This document shows positions 14,331 through 26,399 of a stretch of 64,000 nt of DNA, one piece after another (the stretch's first letter is position 1; every line of letters starts with the position of its first letter). The stretch covers positions 230,158,578 to 230,222,577 of the forward strand of contig CP136062.1 in NCBI GenBank assembly GCA_032622095.1. Reading direction: 5' to 3'. This DNA is from Siphonodentalium dalli (lineage: Eukaryota; Mollusca; Scaphopoda; Gadilida; Siphonodentaliidae). The notes below the pieces were generated by a model. The model saw only the letters and a program-made list of their open reading frames with translations, was not told the DNA's origin and ran no database searches. The translations under genes and the position numbers were made by a program.

Positions 14331-15910
14331 CAGGGTTATTTGTCGTCCACAACCATCTAGGTATCAGGGTTATTTGTCGTCCACAACCATCTAGGTACCT
14401 GGGTTATTTGTTGTACACAACCATCTAGGTACCCGGGTTATTTGTTGTCCACAACCATCTAGGTACCAGGGTTATTTGTTGTATACAGCCATCTAGGTAC
14501 CAGGGTTATTTGTTGTCCACAGCCATCTAGGTACCAGGGTTATTTGTTGTACACAACCATCTAGGTACCAGGGTTATTTGTTGTATACAGCCATCTAGGT
14601 ACCAGGGTTATTTGTTGTACACAACCATCTAAGTAACAGGGTTATTTGTCGTCCACAGCCATCTAGGTACCCGGGTTATTTGTTGTACACAACCATCTAG
14701 GTACCAGGGTTATTTGTCGTCCACAGCCATCTAGGTACCAGGGTTATTTGTTGTATACAGCCATCTAGGTATCAGGGTTATTTGTTGTATACAGCCATCT
14801 AGGTACCCGGGTTATTTGTTGTACACAACCATCTAGGTACCAGGGTTATTTGTTGTATACAGCCATCTAGGTACCAGGGTTATTTGTTGTCCACAACCAT
14901 CTAGGTACCAGGGTTATTTGTTGTCCACAGCCATCTAGGTATCAGGGTTATTTGTTGTATACAACCATCTAGGTACCCGGGTTATTTGTCGTCCACAGCC
15001 ATCTAGGTACCAGGGTTATTTGTTGTACACAACCATCTAGGTACCCGGGTTATTTGTTGTATACAACCATCTAGGTACCCGGGTTATTTGTCGTCCACAG
15101 CCATCTAGGTACCAGGGTTATTTGTTGTACACAACCATCTAGGTACCAGGGTTATTTGTTGTATACAGCCATCTAGGTACCAGGGTTATTTGTTGTCCAC
15201 AACCATCTAGGTACCAGGGTTATTTGTTGTCCACAGCCATCTAGGTACCCGGGTTATTTGTCGTCCACAACCATCTAGGTGCCAGGGTTATTTGTCGTCC
15301 ACAGCCATCTAGGTACCAGGGTTATTTGTTGTCCACAGCCATCTAGGTACCCGGGTTATTTGTCGTCCACAACCATCTAGGTACCAGGGTTATTTGTCGT
15401 CCACAGCCATCTAGGTACCAGGGTTATTTGTTGTCCACAGCCATCTAGGTACCCGGGTTATTTGTTATCCACAACCATCTAGGTACCCGGGTTATTTGTT
15501 GTATACAGCCATCTAGGTATCAGGGTTATTTGTCGTCCACAACCATCTAGGTACCAGGGTTATTTGTCGTCCACAGCCATCTAGGTACCAGGGTTATTTG
15601 TTGTCCACAACCATCTAGGTATCAGGGTTATTTGTCGTCCACAACCATCTAGGTACCAGGGTTATTTGTCGTCCACAACCATCTAGGTACCCGGGTTATT
15701 TGTTATCCACAACCATCTAGGTACCCGGGTTATTTGTTGTATACAGCCATCTAGGTACCCGGGTTATTTGTTGTCCACAGCCATCTAGGTATCAGGGTTA
15801 TTTGTCGTCCACAACCATCTAGGTATCAGGGTTATTTGTCGTCCACAGCCATCTAGGTATCAGGGTTATTTGTCGTCCACAACCATCTAGGTACCAGCGT
15901 TATTTGTTGT

Positions 15911-15940
15911 CCACATGATTTAGACAACCATCTAGGTCCC
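15911..15940 (+). repeat. First 45-bp-type monomer in the window
   Basis: This is the first monomer seen with the extra 11 bp after CCACA (here TGATTTAGACA). No earlier monomer contains a TTTAGA segment by eye. It marks the left limit of the 45-bp family in this window. Confidence 0.8.
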
Positions 15941-17049
15941 CGGGTTATTTGTTGTCCACAACCATCTAGGTACCAGGGTTATTTGTTGTATACAACCATC
16001 TAGGTACCCGGGTTATTTGTTGTATACAGCCATCTAGGTATCAGGGTTATTTGTTGTCCACAGCCATCTAGGTATCAGGGTTATTTGTTGTCCACAGCCA
16101 TCTAGGTACCCGGGTTATTTGTCGTCCACAGCCATCTAGGTATCAGGGTTATTTGTCGTCCACAGCCATCTAGGTATCAGGGTTATTTGTTGTCCACAGC
16201 CATCTAGGTATCAGGGTTATTTGTCGTCCACAGCCATCTAGGTATCAGGGTTATTTGTTGTATACAGCCATCTAGGTATCAGGGTTATTTGTCGTCCACA
16301 ACCATCTAGGTACCCGGGTTATTTGTCGTCCACAGCCATCTAGGTATCAGGGTTATTTGTTGTCCACAGCCATCTAGGTATCAGGGTTATTTGTCGTCCA
16401 CAACCATCTAGGTATCAGGGTTATTTGTTGTATACAACCATCTAGGTACCCGGGTTATTTGTTGTATACAACCATCTAGGTACCCGGGTTATTTGTTGTA
16501 TACAGCCATCTAGGTACCTGGGTTATTTGTTGTCCACAACCATCTAGGTACCAGGGTTATTTGTTGTATACAACCATCTAGGTACCCGGGTTATTTGTTG
16601 TATACAGCCATCTAGGTATCAGGGTTATTTGTCGTCCACAGCCATCTAGGTACCCGGGTTATTTGTTGTATACAGCCATCTAGGTATCAGGGTTATTTGT
16701 CGTCCACAGCCATCTAGGTATCAGGGTTATTTGTTGTCCACAGCCATCTAGGTATCAGGGTTATTTGTCGTCCACAACCATCTAGGTATCAGGGTTATTT
16801 GTCGTCCACAACCATCTAGGTACCCGGGTTATTTGTCGTCCACAGCCATCTAGGTATCAGGGTTATTTGTTGTCCACAGCCATCTAGGTATCAGGGTTAT
16901 TTGTCGTCCACAGCCATCTAGGTACCCGGGTTATTTGTCGTCCACAGCCATCTAGGTATCAGGGTTATTTGTTGTCCACAGCCATCTAGGTATCAGGGTT
17001 ATTTGTCGTCCACAGCCATCTAGGTATCAGGGTTATTTGTCGTCCACAA

Positions 17050-18980
17050 CCATCTAGGTACCAGCGTTATTTGTTGTCCACAGCCATCTAGGTACCAGGG
17101 TTATTTGTCGTCCACAACCATCTAGGTACCAGCGTTATTTGTTGTCCACAGCCATCTAGGTATCAGGGTTATTTGTCGTCCACAACCATCTAGGTACCAG
17201 CGTTATTTGTTGTCCACAACCATCTAGGTACCAGGGTTATTTGTCGTCCACAGCCATCTAGGTATCAGGGTTATTTGTCGTCCACAACCATCTAGGTGCC
17301 AGGGTTATTTGTCGTCCACAACCATCTAGGTACCAGGGTTATTTGTAGTCCACAACCATCTAGGTACCAGCGTTATTTGTCGTATACAGCCATCTAGGTA
17401 TCAGCGTTATTTGTTGTCCACAACCATCTAGGTGCCAGGGTTATTTGTCGTCCACAACCATCTAGGTACCCGGGTTATTTGTTGTCCACAACCATCTAGG
17501 TACCAGCGTTATTTGTCGTCCACAGCCATCTAGGTACCAGGGTTATTTGTCGTCCACAGCCATCTAGGTACCAGCGTTATTTGTTGTCCACAACCATCTA
17601 GGTACCAGGGTTATTTGTTGTCCACAGCCATCTAGGTATCAGGGTTATTTGTTGTCCACAGCCATCTAGGTATCAGGGTTATTTGTTGTCCACAGCCATC
17701 TAGGTATCAGGGTTATTTGTTGTCCACAGCCATCTAGGTATCAGGGTTATTTGTCGTCCACAGCCATCTAGGTACCAGCGTTATTTGTCGTCCACAGCCA
17801 TCTAGGTATCAGGGTTATTTGTTGTCCACAGCCATCTAGGTACCAGCGTTATTTGTTGTCCACAACCATCTAGGTACCAGGGTTATTTGTTGTCCACAGC
17901 CATCTAGGTATCAGGGTTATTTGTCGTCCACAGCCATCTAGGTACCAGCGTTATTTGTTGTCCACAACCATCTAGGTACCAGGGTTATTTGTTGTCCACA
18001 GCCATCTAGGTATCAGGGTTATTTGTTGTCCACAGCCATCTAGGTACCAGGGTTATTTGTTGTACACAACCATCTAGGTACCAGGGTTATTTGTTGTCCA
18101 CAGCCATCTAGGTATCAGGGTTATTTGTTGTCCACAACCATCTAGGTACCAGGGTTATTTGTCGTCCACAGCCATCTAGGTACCAGCGTTATTTGTTGTC
18201 CACAACCATCTAGGTACCAGGGTTATTTGTTGTCCACAGCCATCTAGGTATCAGGGTTATTTGTTGTCCACAGCCATCTAGGTATCAGGGTTATTTGTTG
18301 TCCACAGCCATCTAGGTATCAGGGTTATTTGTCGTCCACAGCCATCTAGGTATCAGGGTTATTTGTTGTCCACAGCCATCTAGGTATCAGGGTTATTTGT
18401 CGTCCACAACCATCTAGGTACCAGGGTTATTTGTTGTATACAGCCATCTAGGTACCAGCGTTATTTGTTGTCCACAACCATCTAGGTACCAGGGTTATTT
18501 GTTGTCCACAGCCATCTAGGTATCAGGGTTATTTGTTGTCCACAGCCATCTAGGTACCAGGGTTATTTGTTGTACACAACCATCTAGGTACCAGGGTTAT
18601 TTGTTGTCCACAGCCATCTAGGTATCAGGGTTATTTGTTGTCCACAACCATCTAGGTACCAGGGTTATTTGTCGTCCACAGCCATCTAGGTACCAGCGTT
18701 ATTTGTTGTCCACAACCATCTAGGTACCAGGGTTATTTGTTGTCCACAGCCATCTAGGTATCAGGGTTATTTGTTGTCCACAGCCATCTAGGTATCAGGG
18801 TTATTTGTTGTCCACAGCCATCTAGGTATCAGGGTTATTTGTCGTCCACAGCCATCTAGGTATCAGGGTTATTTGTTGTCCACAGCCATCTAGGTATCAG
18901 GGTTATTTGTCGTCCACAACCATCTAGGTACCAGGGTTATTTGTTGTATACAGCCATCTAGGTACCAGCGTTATTTGTTG
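17050..18980 (+). repeat. CCAGCGTT satellite territory
   Basis: Monomers with ACCAGCGTTA in place of ACCAGGGTTA are concentrated here, mixed with TATCAGGG and CAGCC monomers; a few more lie near 15,890 and 19,800-19,910. The variant is nearly absent elsewhere. The block contains the 510-bp duplication. Confidence 0.8.
17941..18960 (+). repeat. Perfect 510-bp (15-monomer) tandem duplication
   Basis: Positions 17,941-18,450 and 18,451-18,960 are identical when read base by base, each starting at GGTACCAGCG. The length is exactly 15 x 34. A further GGTACCAGCG at 18,961 begins a third, quickly diverging copy. The lack of any difference points to a very recent unequal exchange or similar event, or to an assembly artefact. 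Confidence 0.92.
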
Positions 18981-19222
18981 TCCACAGCCATCTAGGTATC
19001 AGGGTTATTTGTCGTCCACAGCCATCTAGGTATCAGGGTTATTTGTTGTCCACAGCCATCTAGGTATCAGGGTTATTTGTCGTCCACAGCCATCTAGGTA
19101 TCAGGGTTATTTGTCGTCCACAGCCATCTAGGTACCCGGGTTATTTGTTGTCCACAACCATCTAGGTACCAGGGTTATTTGTTGTCCACAGCCATCTAGG
19201 TATCAGGGTTATTTGTTGTCCA

Positions 19223-19745
19223 CATGCTTTAGATAACCATCTAGGTACCCGGGTTATTTGTTGTCCACAACCATCTAGGTATCAGGGTTATTTGTCGTCC
19301 ACAGCCATCTAGGTATCAGGGTTATTTGTTGTCCACAGCCATCTAGGTATCAGGGTTATTTGTTGTCCACATGCTTTAGATAACCATCTAGGTACCCGGG
19401 TTATTTGTTGTCCACAACCATCTAGGTATCAGGGTTATTTGTCGTCCACAACCATCTAGGTATCAGGGTTATTTGTCGTCCACAGCCATCTAGGTATCAG
19501 GGTTATTTGTTGTCCACAGCCATCTAGGTATCAGGGTTATTTGTTGTCCACATGCTTTAGATAACCATCTAGGTACCCGGGTTATTTGTTGTCCACAACC
19601 ATCTAGGTATCAGGGTTATTTGTTGTCCACATGCTTTAGATAACCATCTAGGTACCCGGGTTATTTGTTGTCCACAGCCATCTAGGTATCAGGGTTATTT
19701 GTTGTCCACATGCTTTAGATAACCATCTAGGTACCCGGGTTATTT
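19223..19745 (+). repeat. Early cluster of 45-bp monomers (TGCTTTAGATA)
   Basis: Five 45-bp monomers with CATGCTTTAGATAACC begin at 19223, 19370, 19551, 19630 and 19709. Spacings of 147, 181, 79 and 79 bp equal 45 plus three, four, one and one 34-bp monomers. All five carry TGCTTT, rather than the TGTTTT usual to the right, so they form a separate local lineage. Confidence 0.88.
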
Positions 19746-22700
19746 GTTGTCCACAACCATCTAGGTCCCCGGGTTATTTGTTGTCCACAGCCATCTAGGT
19801 ACCAGCGTTATTTGTTGTCCACAACCATCTAGGTCCCCGGGTTATTTGTTGTCCACAGCCATCTAGGTCCCCGGGTTATTTGTTGTCCACAGCCATCTAG
19901 GTACCAGCGTTATTTGTTGTCCACAACCATCTAGGTCCCCGGGTTATTTGTTGTCCACAGCCATCTAGGTACCAGGGTTATTTGTTGTCCACAGCCATCT
20001 ATGTACCCGGGTTATTTGTCGTCCACAGCCATCTATGTACCCGGGTTATTTGTCGTCCACAACCATCTAGGTACCAGGGTTATTTATCGTCCACAACCAT
20101 CTAGGTACCAGGGTTATTTGTCGTCCACAGCCATCTAGGTCCCCGGGTTATTTGTCGTCCACAACCATCTAGGTACCAGGGTTATTTGTTGTCCACAGCC
20201 ATCTTGGTATCAGGGTTATTTGTCGTCCACAACCATCTAGGTACCAGGGTTATTTGTCGTCCACAGCCATCTAGGTACCAGGGTTATTTGTCGTCCACAG
20301 CCATCTAGGTACCCGGGTTATTTGTTGTCCACAGCCATCTAGGTATCAGGGTTATTTGTCGTCCACAGCCATCTAGGTACCCGGGTTATTTGTTGTCCAC
20401 AGCCATCTAGGTACCAGGGTTATTTGTCGTCCACAGCCATCTAGGTACCCGGGTTATTTGTTGTCCACAGCCATCTAGGTATCAGGGTTATTTGTTGTCC
20501 ACAGCCATCTAGGTACCAGGGTTATTTGTCGTCCACAGCCATCTAGGTACCAGGGTTATTTGTTGTATACAGCCATCTAGGTACCAGGGTTATTTGTCGT
20601 CCACAGCCATCTAGGTATCAGGGTTATTTGTTGTATACAGCCATCTAGGTACCAGGGTTATTTGTTGTATACAGCCATCTAGGTATCAGGGTTATTTGTT
20701 GTATACAGCCATCTAGGTACCAGGGTTATTTGTCGTCCACAGCCATCTAGGTATCAGGGTTATTTGTTGTATACAGCCATCTAGGTACCAGGGTTATTTG
20801 TTGTCCACAGCCATCTAGGTACCAGGGTTATTTGTTGTCCACAGCCATCTAGGTATCAGGGTTATTTGTCATATACAGCCATCTAGGTACCAGGGTTATT
20901 TGTCGTCCACAGCCATCTAGGTATCAGGGTTATTTGTTGTATACAGCCATCTAGGTACCAGGGTTATTTGTCGTCCACAACCATCTAGGTATCAGGGTTA
21001 TTTGTTGTATACAGCCATCTAGGTACCCGGGTTATTTGTTGTATACAGCCATCTAGGTACCAGGGTTATTTGTCGTCCACAGCCATCTAGGTACCCGGGT
21101 TATTTGTCGTCCACAGCCATCTAGGTACCAGGGTTATTTGTCGTCCACAGCCATCTAGGTACCCGGGTTATTTGTTGTATACAGCCATCTAGGTACCAGG
21201 GTTATTTGTTATCCACAACCATCTAGGTACCAGGGTTATTTGTTATCCACAACCATCTAGGTACCAGGGTTATTTGTTGTCCACAACCATCTAGGTACCA
21301 GGGTTATTTGTCGTCCACAGCCATCTAGGTACCCGGGTTATTTGTTGTCCACAACCATCTAGGTACCCGGGTTATTTGTTGTATACAGCCATCTAGGTAC
21401 CAGGGTTATTTGTCGTCCACAACCATCTAGGTACCAGGGTTATTTGTTGTATACAGCCATCTAGGTACCAGGGTTATTTGTCGTCCACAGCCATCTAGGT
21501 ACCAGGGTTATTTGTCGTCCACAGCCATCTAGGTACCAGGGTTATTTGTCGTCCACAGCCATCTAGGTACCAGGGTTATTTGTCGTCCACAGCCATCTAT
21601 GTACCCGGGTTATTTGTCGTCCACAACCATCTAGGTACCAGGGTTATTTGTTGTCCACAACCATCTAGGTACCAGGGTTATTTGTCGTCCACAGCCATCT
21701 AGGTACCCGGGTTATTTGTTATCCACAACCATCTAGGTACCCGGGTTATTTGTTATCCACAGCCATCTAGGTACCAGGGTTATTTGTTATCCACAACCAT
21801 CTAGGTACCCGGGTTATTTGTCGTCCACAGCCATCTAGGTACCCGGGTTATTTGTTGTATACAGCCATCTAGGTACCCGGGTTATTTGTCGTCCACAACC
21901 ATCTATGTACCCGGGTTATTTGTTGTACACAACCATCTAGGTACCAGGGTTATTTGTCGTCCACAACCATCTATGTACCAGGGTTATTTGTCGTCCACAG
22001 CCATCTAGGTACCCGGGTTATTTGTCGTCCACAACCATCTATGTACCAGGGTTATTTGTCGTCCACAACCATCTAGGTACCAGGGTTATTTGTCGTCCAC
22101 AACCATCTATGTACCAGGGTTATTTGTCGTCCACAACCATCTAGGTACCAGGGTTATTTGTCGTCCACAGCCATCTAGGTACCCGGGTTATTTGTTGTAT
22201 ACAGCCATCTAGGTACCAGGGTTATTTGTCGTCCACAGCCATCTAGGTACCCGGGTTATTTGTTATCCACAACCATCTAGGTACCAGGGTTATTTGTTGT
22301 CCACAACCATCTAGGTATCAGGGTTATTTGTCGTCCACAGCCATCTAGGTACCAGGGTTATTTGTCGTCCACAACCATCTATGTACCAGGGTTATTTGTC
22401 GTCCACAACCATCTAGGTACCAGGGTTATTTGTCGTCCACAACCATCTAGGTACCAGGGTTATTTGTTGTCCACAACCATCTAGGTACCCGGGTTATTTG
22501 TTGTCCACAGCCATCTAGGTACCAGGGTTATTTGTTGTCCACAACCATCTAGGTACCAGGGTTATTTGTTGTCCACAACCATCTAGGTACCAGGGTTATT
22601 TGTTGTACACAACCATCTAGGTACCAGGGTTATTTGTTCACAACCATCTAGGTATCAGGGTTATTTGTTCACAACCATCTAGGTACCCGGGTTATTTGTC

Positions 22701-23044
22701 GTCCACAACCATCTAGGTACCAGGGTTATTTGTCGTCCCACAGCCATCTAGGTACCAGGGTTATTTGTCGTCCCACAGCCATCTAGGTACCAGGGTTATT
22801 TGTCGTCCACAACCATCTAGGTACCAGGGTTATTTGTTGTCCACAACCATCTAGGTACCAGGGTTATTTGTCGTCCACAACCATCTAGGTACCAGGGTTA
22901 TTTGTCGTCCCACAGCCATCTAGGTACCAGGGTTATTTGTTATCCACAACCATCTAGGTACCAGGGTTATTTGTCGTCCACAACCATCTAGGTCCCCGGG
23001 TTATTTGTCGTCCACAACCATCTAGGTACCAGGGTTATTTGTTG

Positions 23045-23945
23045 TATACAGCCATCTATGTACCAGGGTTATTTGTCGTCCACAACCATCTAGGTATCAG
23101 GGTTATTTGTTGTACACAACCATCTAGGTACCAGGGTTATTTGTTGTATACAGCCATCTATGTACCAGGGTTATTTGTTGTCCACAACCATCTAGGTACC
23201 AGGGTTATTTGTTGTACACAACCATCTAGGTACCCGGGTTATTTGTTGTACACAACCATCTATGTAACAGGGTTATTTGTCGTCCACAACCATCTAGGTA
23301 CCAGGGTTATTTGTTGTATACAGCCATCTATGTACCAGGGTTATTTGTCGTCCACAACCATCTATGTAACAGGGTTATTTGTCGTCCACAACCATCTAGG
23401 TACCAGGGTTATTTGTCGTCCACAACCATCTATGTACCAGGGTTATTTGTCGTCCACAGCCATCTAGGTACCAGGGTTATTTGTTGTATACAGCCATCTA
23501 TGTACCAGGGTTATTTGTCGTCCACAACCATCTATGTAACAGGGTTATTTGTCGTCCACAACCATCTAGGTACCAGGGTTATTTGTTGTCCACAACCATC
23601 TAGGTACCAGGGTTATTTGTCGTCCACAACCATCTAGGTCCCAGGGTTATTTGTTGTATACAGCCATCTATGTACCAGGGTTATTTGTTGTCCACAACCA
23701 TCTAGGTACCAGGGTTATTTGTCGTCCACAACCATCTATGTAACAGGGTTATTTGTCGTCCACAACCATCTAGGTACCAGGGTTATTTGTTGTATACAGC
23801 CATCTATGTACCAGGGTTATTTGTCGTCCACAGCCATCTAGGTACCAGGGTTATTTGTTGTACACAACCATCTAGGTACCAGGGTTATTTGTCGTCCACA
23901 ACCATCTAGGTACCAGGGTTATTTGTTGTATACAGCCATCTATGT
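23045..23945 (+). repeat. 170-bp (5-monomer) higher-order repeat with CTATGT monomers
   Basis: The combined variant TATACAGCCATCTATGT occurs at 23045, 23147, 23317, 23487, 23657, 23793 and 23929. Three consecutive spacings are 170 bp (5 x 34); the others are 102 and 136 bp. CTATGT removes the TAG stop found in normal CTAGGT monomers, which is why frames of 142 and 108 codons are open at 23,039-23,467 and 23,311-23,637. They show no non-repeat protein sequence. Confidence 0.85.
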
Positions 23946-26399
23946 ACCAGGGTTATTTGTCGTCCACAACCATCTAGGTACCAGGGTTATTTGTTGTACA
24001 CAACCATCTAGGTACCAGGGTTATTTGTCGTCCACAACCATCTAGGTACCAGGGTTATTTGTTGTACACAACCATCTAGGTACCAGGGTTATTTGTCGTC
24101 CACAACCATCTAGGTACCAGGGTTATTTGTCGTCCCACAGCCATCTAGGTACCCGGGTTATTTGTTATCCACAGCCATCTAGGTACCAGAGTTATTTGTC
24201 GTCCACAACCATCTAGGTACCCGGGTTATTTGTTGTCCACAACCATCTAGGTACCCGGGTTATTTGTCGTCCACAACCATCTAGGTACCAGGGTTATGTG
24301 TCGTCCACAACCATCTAGGTACCAGGGTTATTTGTTGTTCACAACCATCTAGGTACCAGGGTTATTTGTCGTCCACAACCATCTAGGTACCAGGGTTATT
24401 TGTCGTCCACAGCCATCTAGGTACCAGGGTTATTTGTCGTCCACAACCATCTAGGTACCAGGGTTATTTGTCGTCCACAACCATCTATGTACCAGGGTTA
24501 TTTGTCGTCCACAACCATCTAGGTACCCGGGTTATTTGTTGTACACAACCATCTAGGTACCAGGGTTATTTGTCGTCCACAACCATCTAGGTACCCGGGT
24601 TATTTGTCGTCCACAACCATCTAGGTACCCGGGTTATTTGTTATCCACAACCATCTAGGTACCAGGGTTATTTGTCGTCCACAACCATCTAGGTACCCGG
24701 GTTATTTGTCGTCCACAACCATCTAGGTACCAGGGTTATTTGTCGTCCACAACCATCTAGGTACCCGGGTTATTTGTCGTCCACAACCATCTAGGTATCC
24801 GGGTTATTTGTTGTACACAACCATCTAGGTACCAGGGTTATTTGTCGTCCACAACCATCTAGGTACCCGGGTTATTTGTCGTCCACAACCATCTAGGTAC
24901 CCGGGTTATTTGTTATCCACAACCATCTAGGTACCAGGTTTATTTGTCGTCCACAACCATCTAGGTACCAGGGTTATTTGTCGTCCACAACCATCTAGGT
25001 ACCCGGGTTATTTGTCGTCCACAACCATCTATGTACCAGGGTTATTTGTTGTACACAACCATCTAGGTACCAGGGTTATTTGTTGTCCACAACCATCTAG
25101 GTACCAGGGTTATTTGTCGTCCACAACCATCTAGGTACCAGGGTTATTTGTTGTACACAACCATCTAGGTACCAGGGTTATTTGTCGTCCACAACCATCT
25201 AGGTACCAGGGTTATTTGTCGTCCACAACCATCTAGGTACCCGGGTTATTTGTCGTCCACAGCCATCTAGGTACCAGGGTTATTTGTCGTCCACAACCAT
25301 CTATGTACCCGGGTTATTTGTTGTCCACAACCATCTAGGTACCAGGGTTATTTGTCGTCCACAACCATCTAGGTACCCGGGTTATTTGTCGTCCACAGCC
25401 ATCTATGTACCCGGGTTATTTGTTGTCCACAACCATCTATGTACCAGGGTTATTTGTTGTCCACAACCATCTAGGTACCAGGGTTATTTGTTGTCCACAA
25501 CCATCTAGGTCCCAGGGTTATTTGTTGTCCACAACCATCTAGGTACCCGGGTTATTTGTCGTCCACAGCCATCTATGTACCAGGGTTATTTGTTGTCCAC
25601 AACCATCTAGGTACCCGGGTTATTTGTTGTACACAACCATCTAGGTACCAGGGTTATTTGTTGTCCACAACCATCTAGGTACCAGGGTTATTTGTTGTCC
25701 ACAACCATCTAGGTACCAGGGTTATTTGTTGTCCACAACCATCTAGGTACCAGGGTTATTTGTCGTCCACAACCATCTAGGTACCCGGGTTATTTGTTGT
25801 ACACAACCATCTAGGTACCAGGGTTATTTGTTGTCCACAACCATCTAGGTACCAGGGTTATTTGTTGTCCATAACCATCTAGGTACCAGGGTTATTTGTT
25901 GTCCACAACCATCTAGGTACCAGGGTTATTTGTTGTCCACAACCATCTAGGTACCAGGGTTATTTGTTGTCCACAACCATCTAGGTACCAGGGTTATTTG
26001 TTGTCCACATGATTTAGATAACCATCTAGGTCCCAGGGTTATTTGTCGTCCACAACCATCTAGGTACCAGGGTTATTTGTTGTACACAACCATCTAGGTA
26101 CCAGGGTTATTTGTTGTCCACAACCATCTAGGTACCAGGGTTATTTGTCGTCCACAACCATCTAGGTACCAGGGTTATTTGTTGTCCACAACCATCTAGG
26201 TACCCGGGTTATTTGTTGTCCACAACCATCTAGGTACCAGGGTTATTTGTTGTACACAACCATCTAGGTACCCGGGTTATTTGTTGTCCACAACCATCTA
26301 GGTCCCAGGGTTATTTGTTGTACACAACCATCTATGTACCCGGGTTATTTGTTGTCCACAACCATCTAGGTACCAGGGTTATTTGTCGTCCACAACCAT

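Noticed and set aside
23039-23467. 142-codon plus-strand ORF, and other satellite ORFs (10,326; 25,284; 26,608; 27,016; 32,933; 59,758) as genes
   Set aside because: All are translations of the tandem monomer with a 34-residue repeat; many lack an ATG start, and they open only where a TAG is lost by a common monomer variant.
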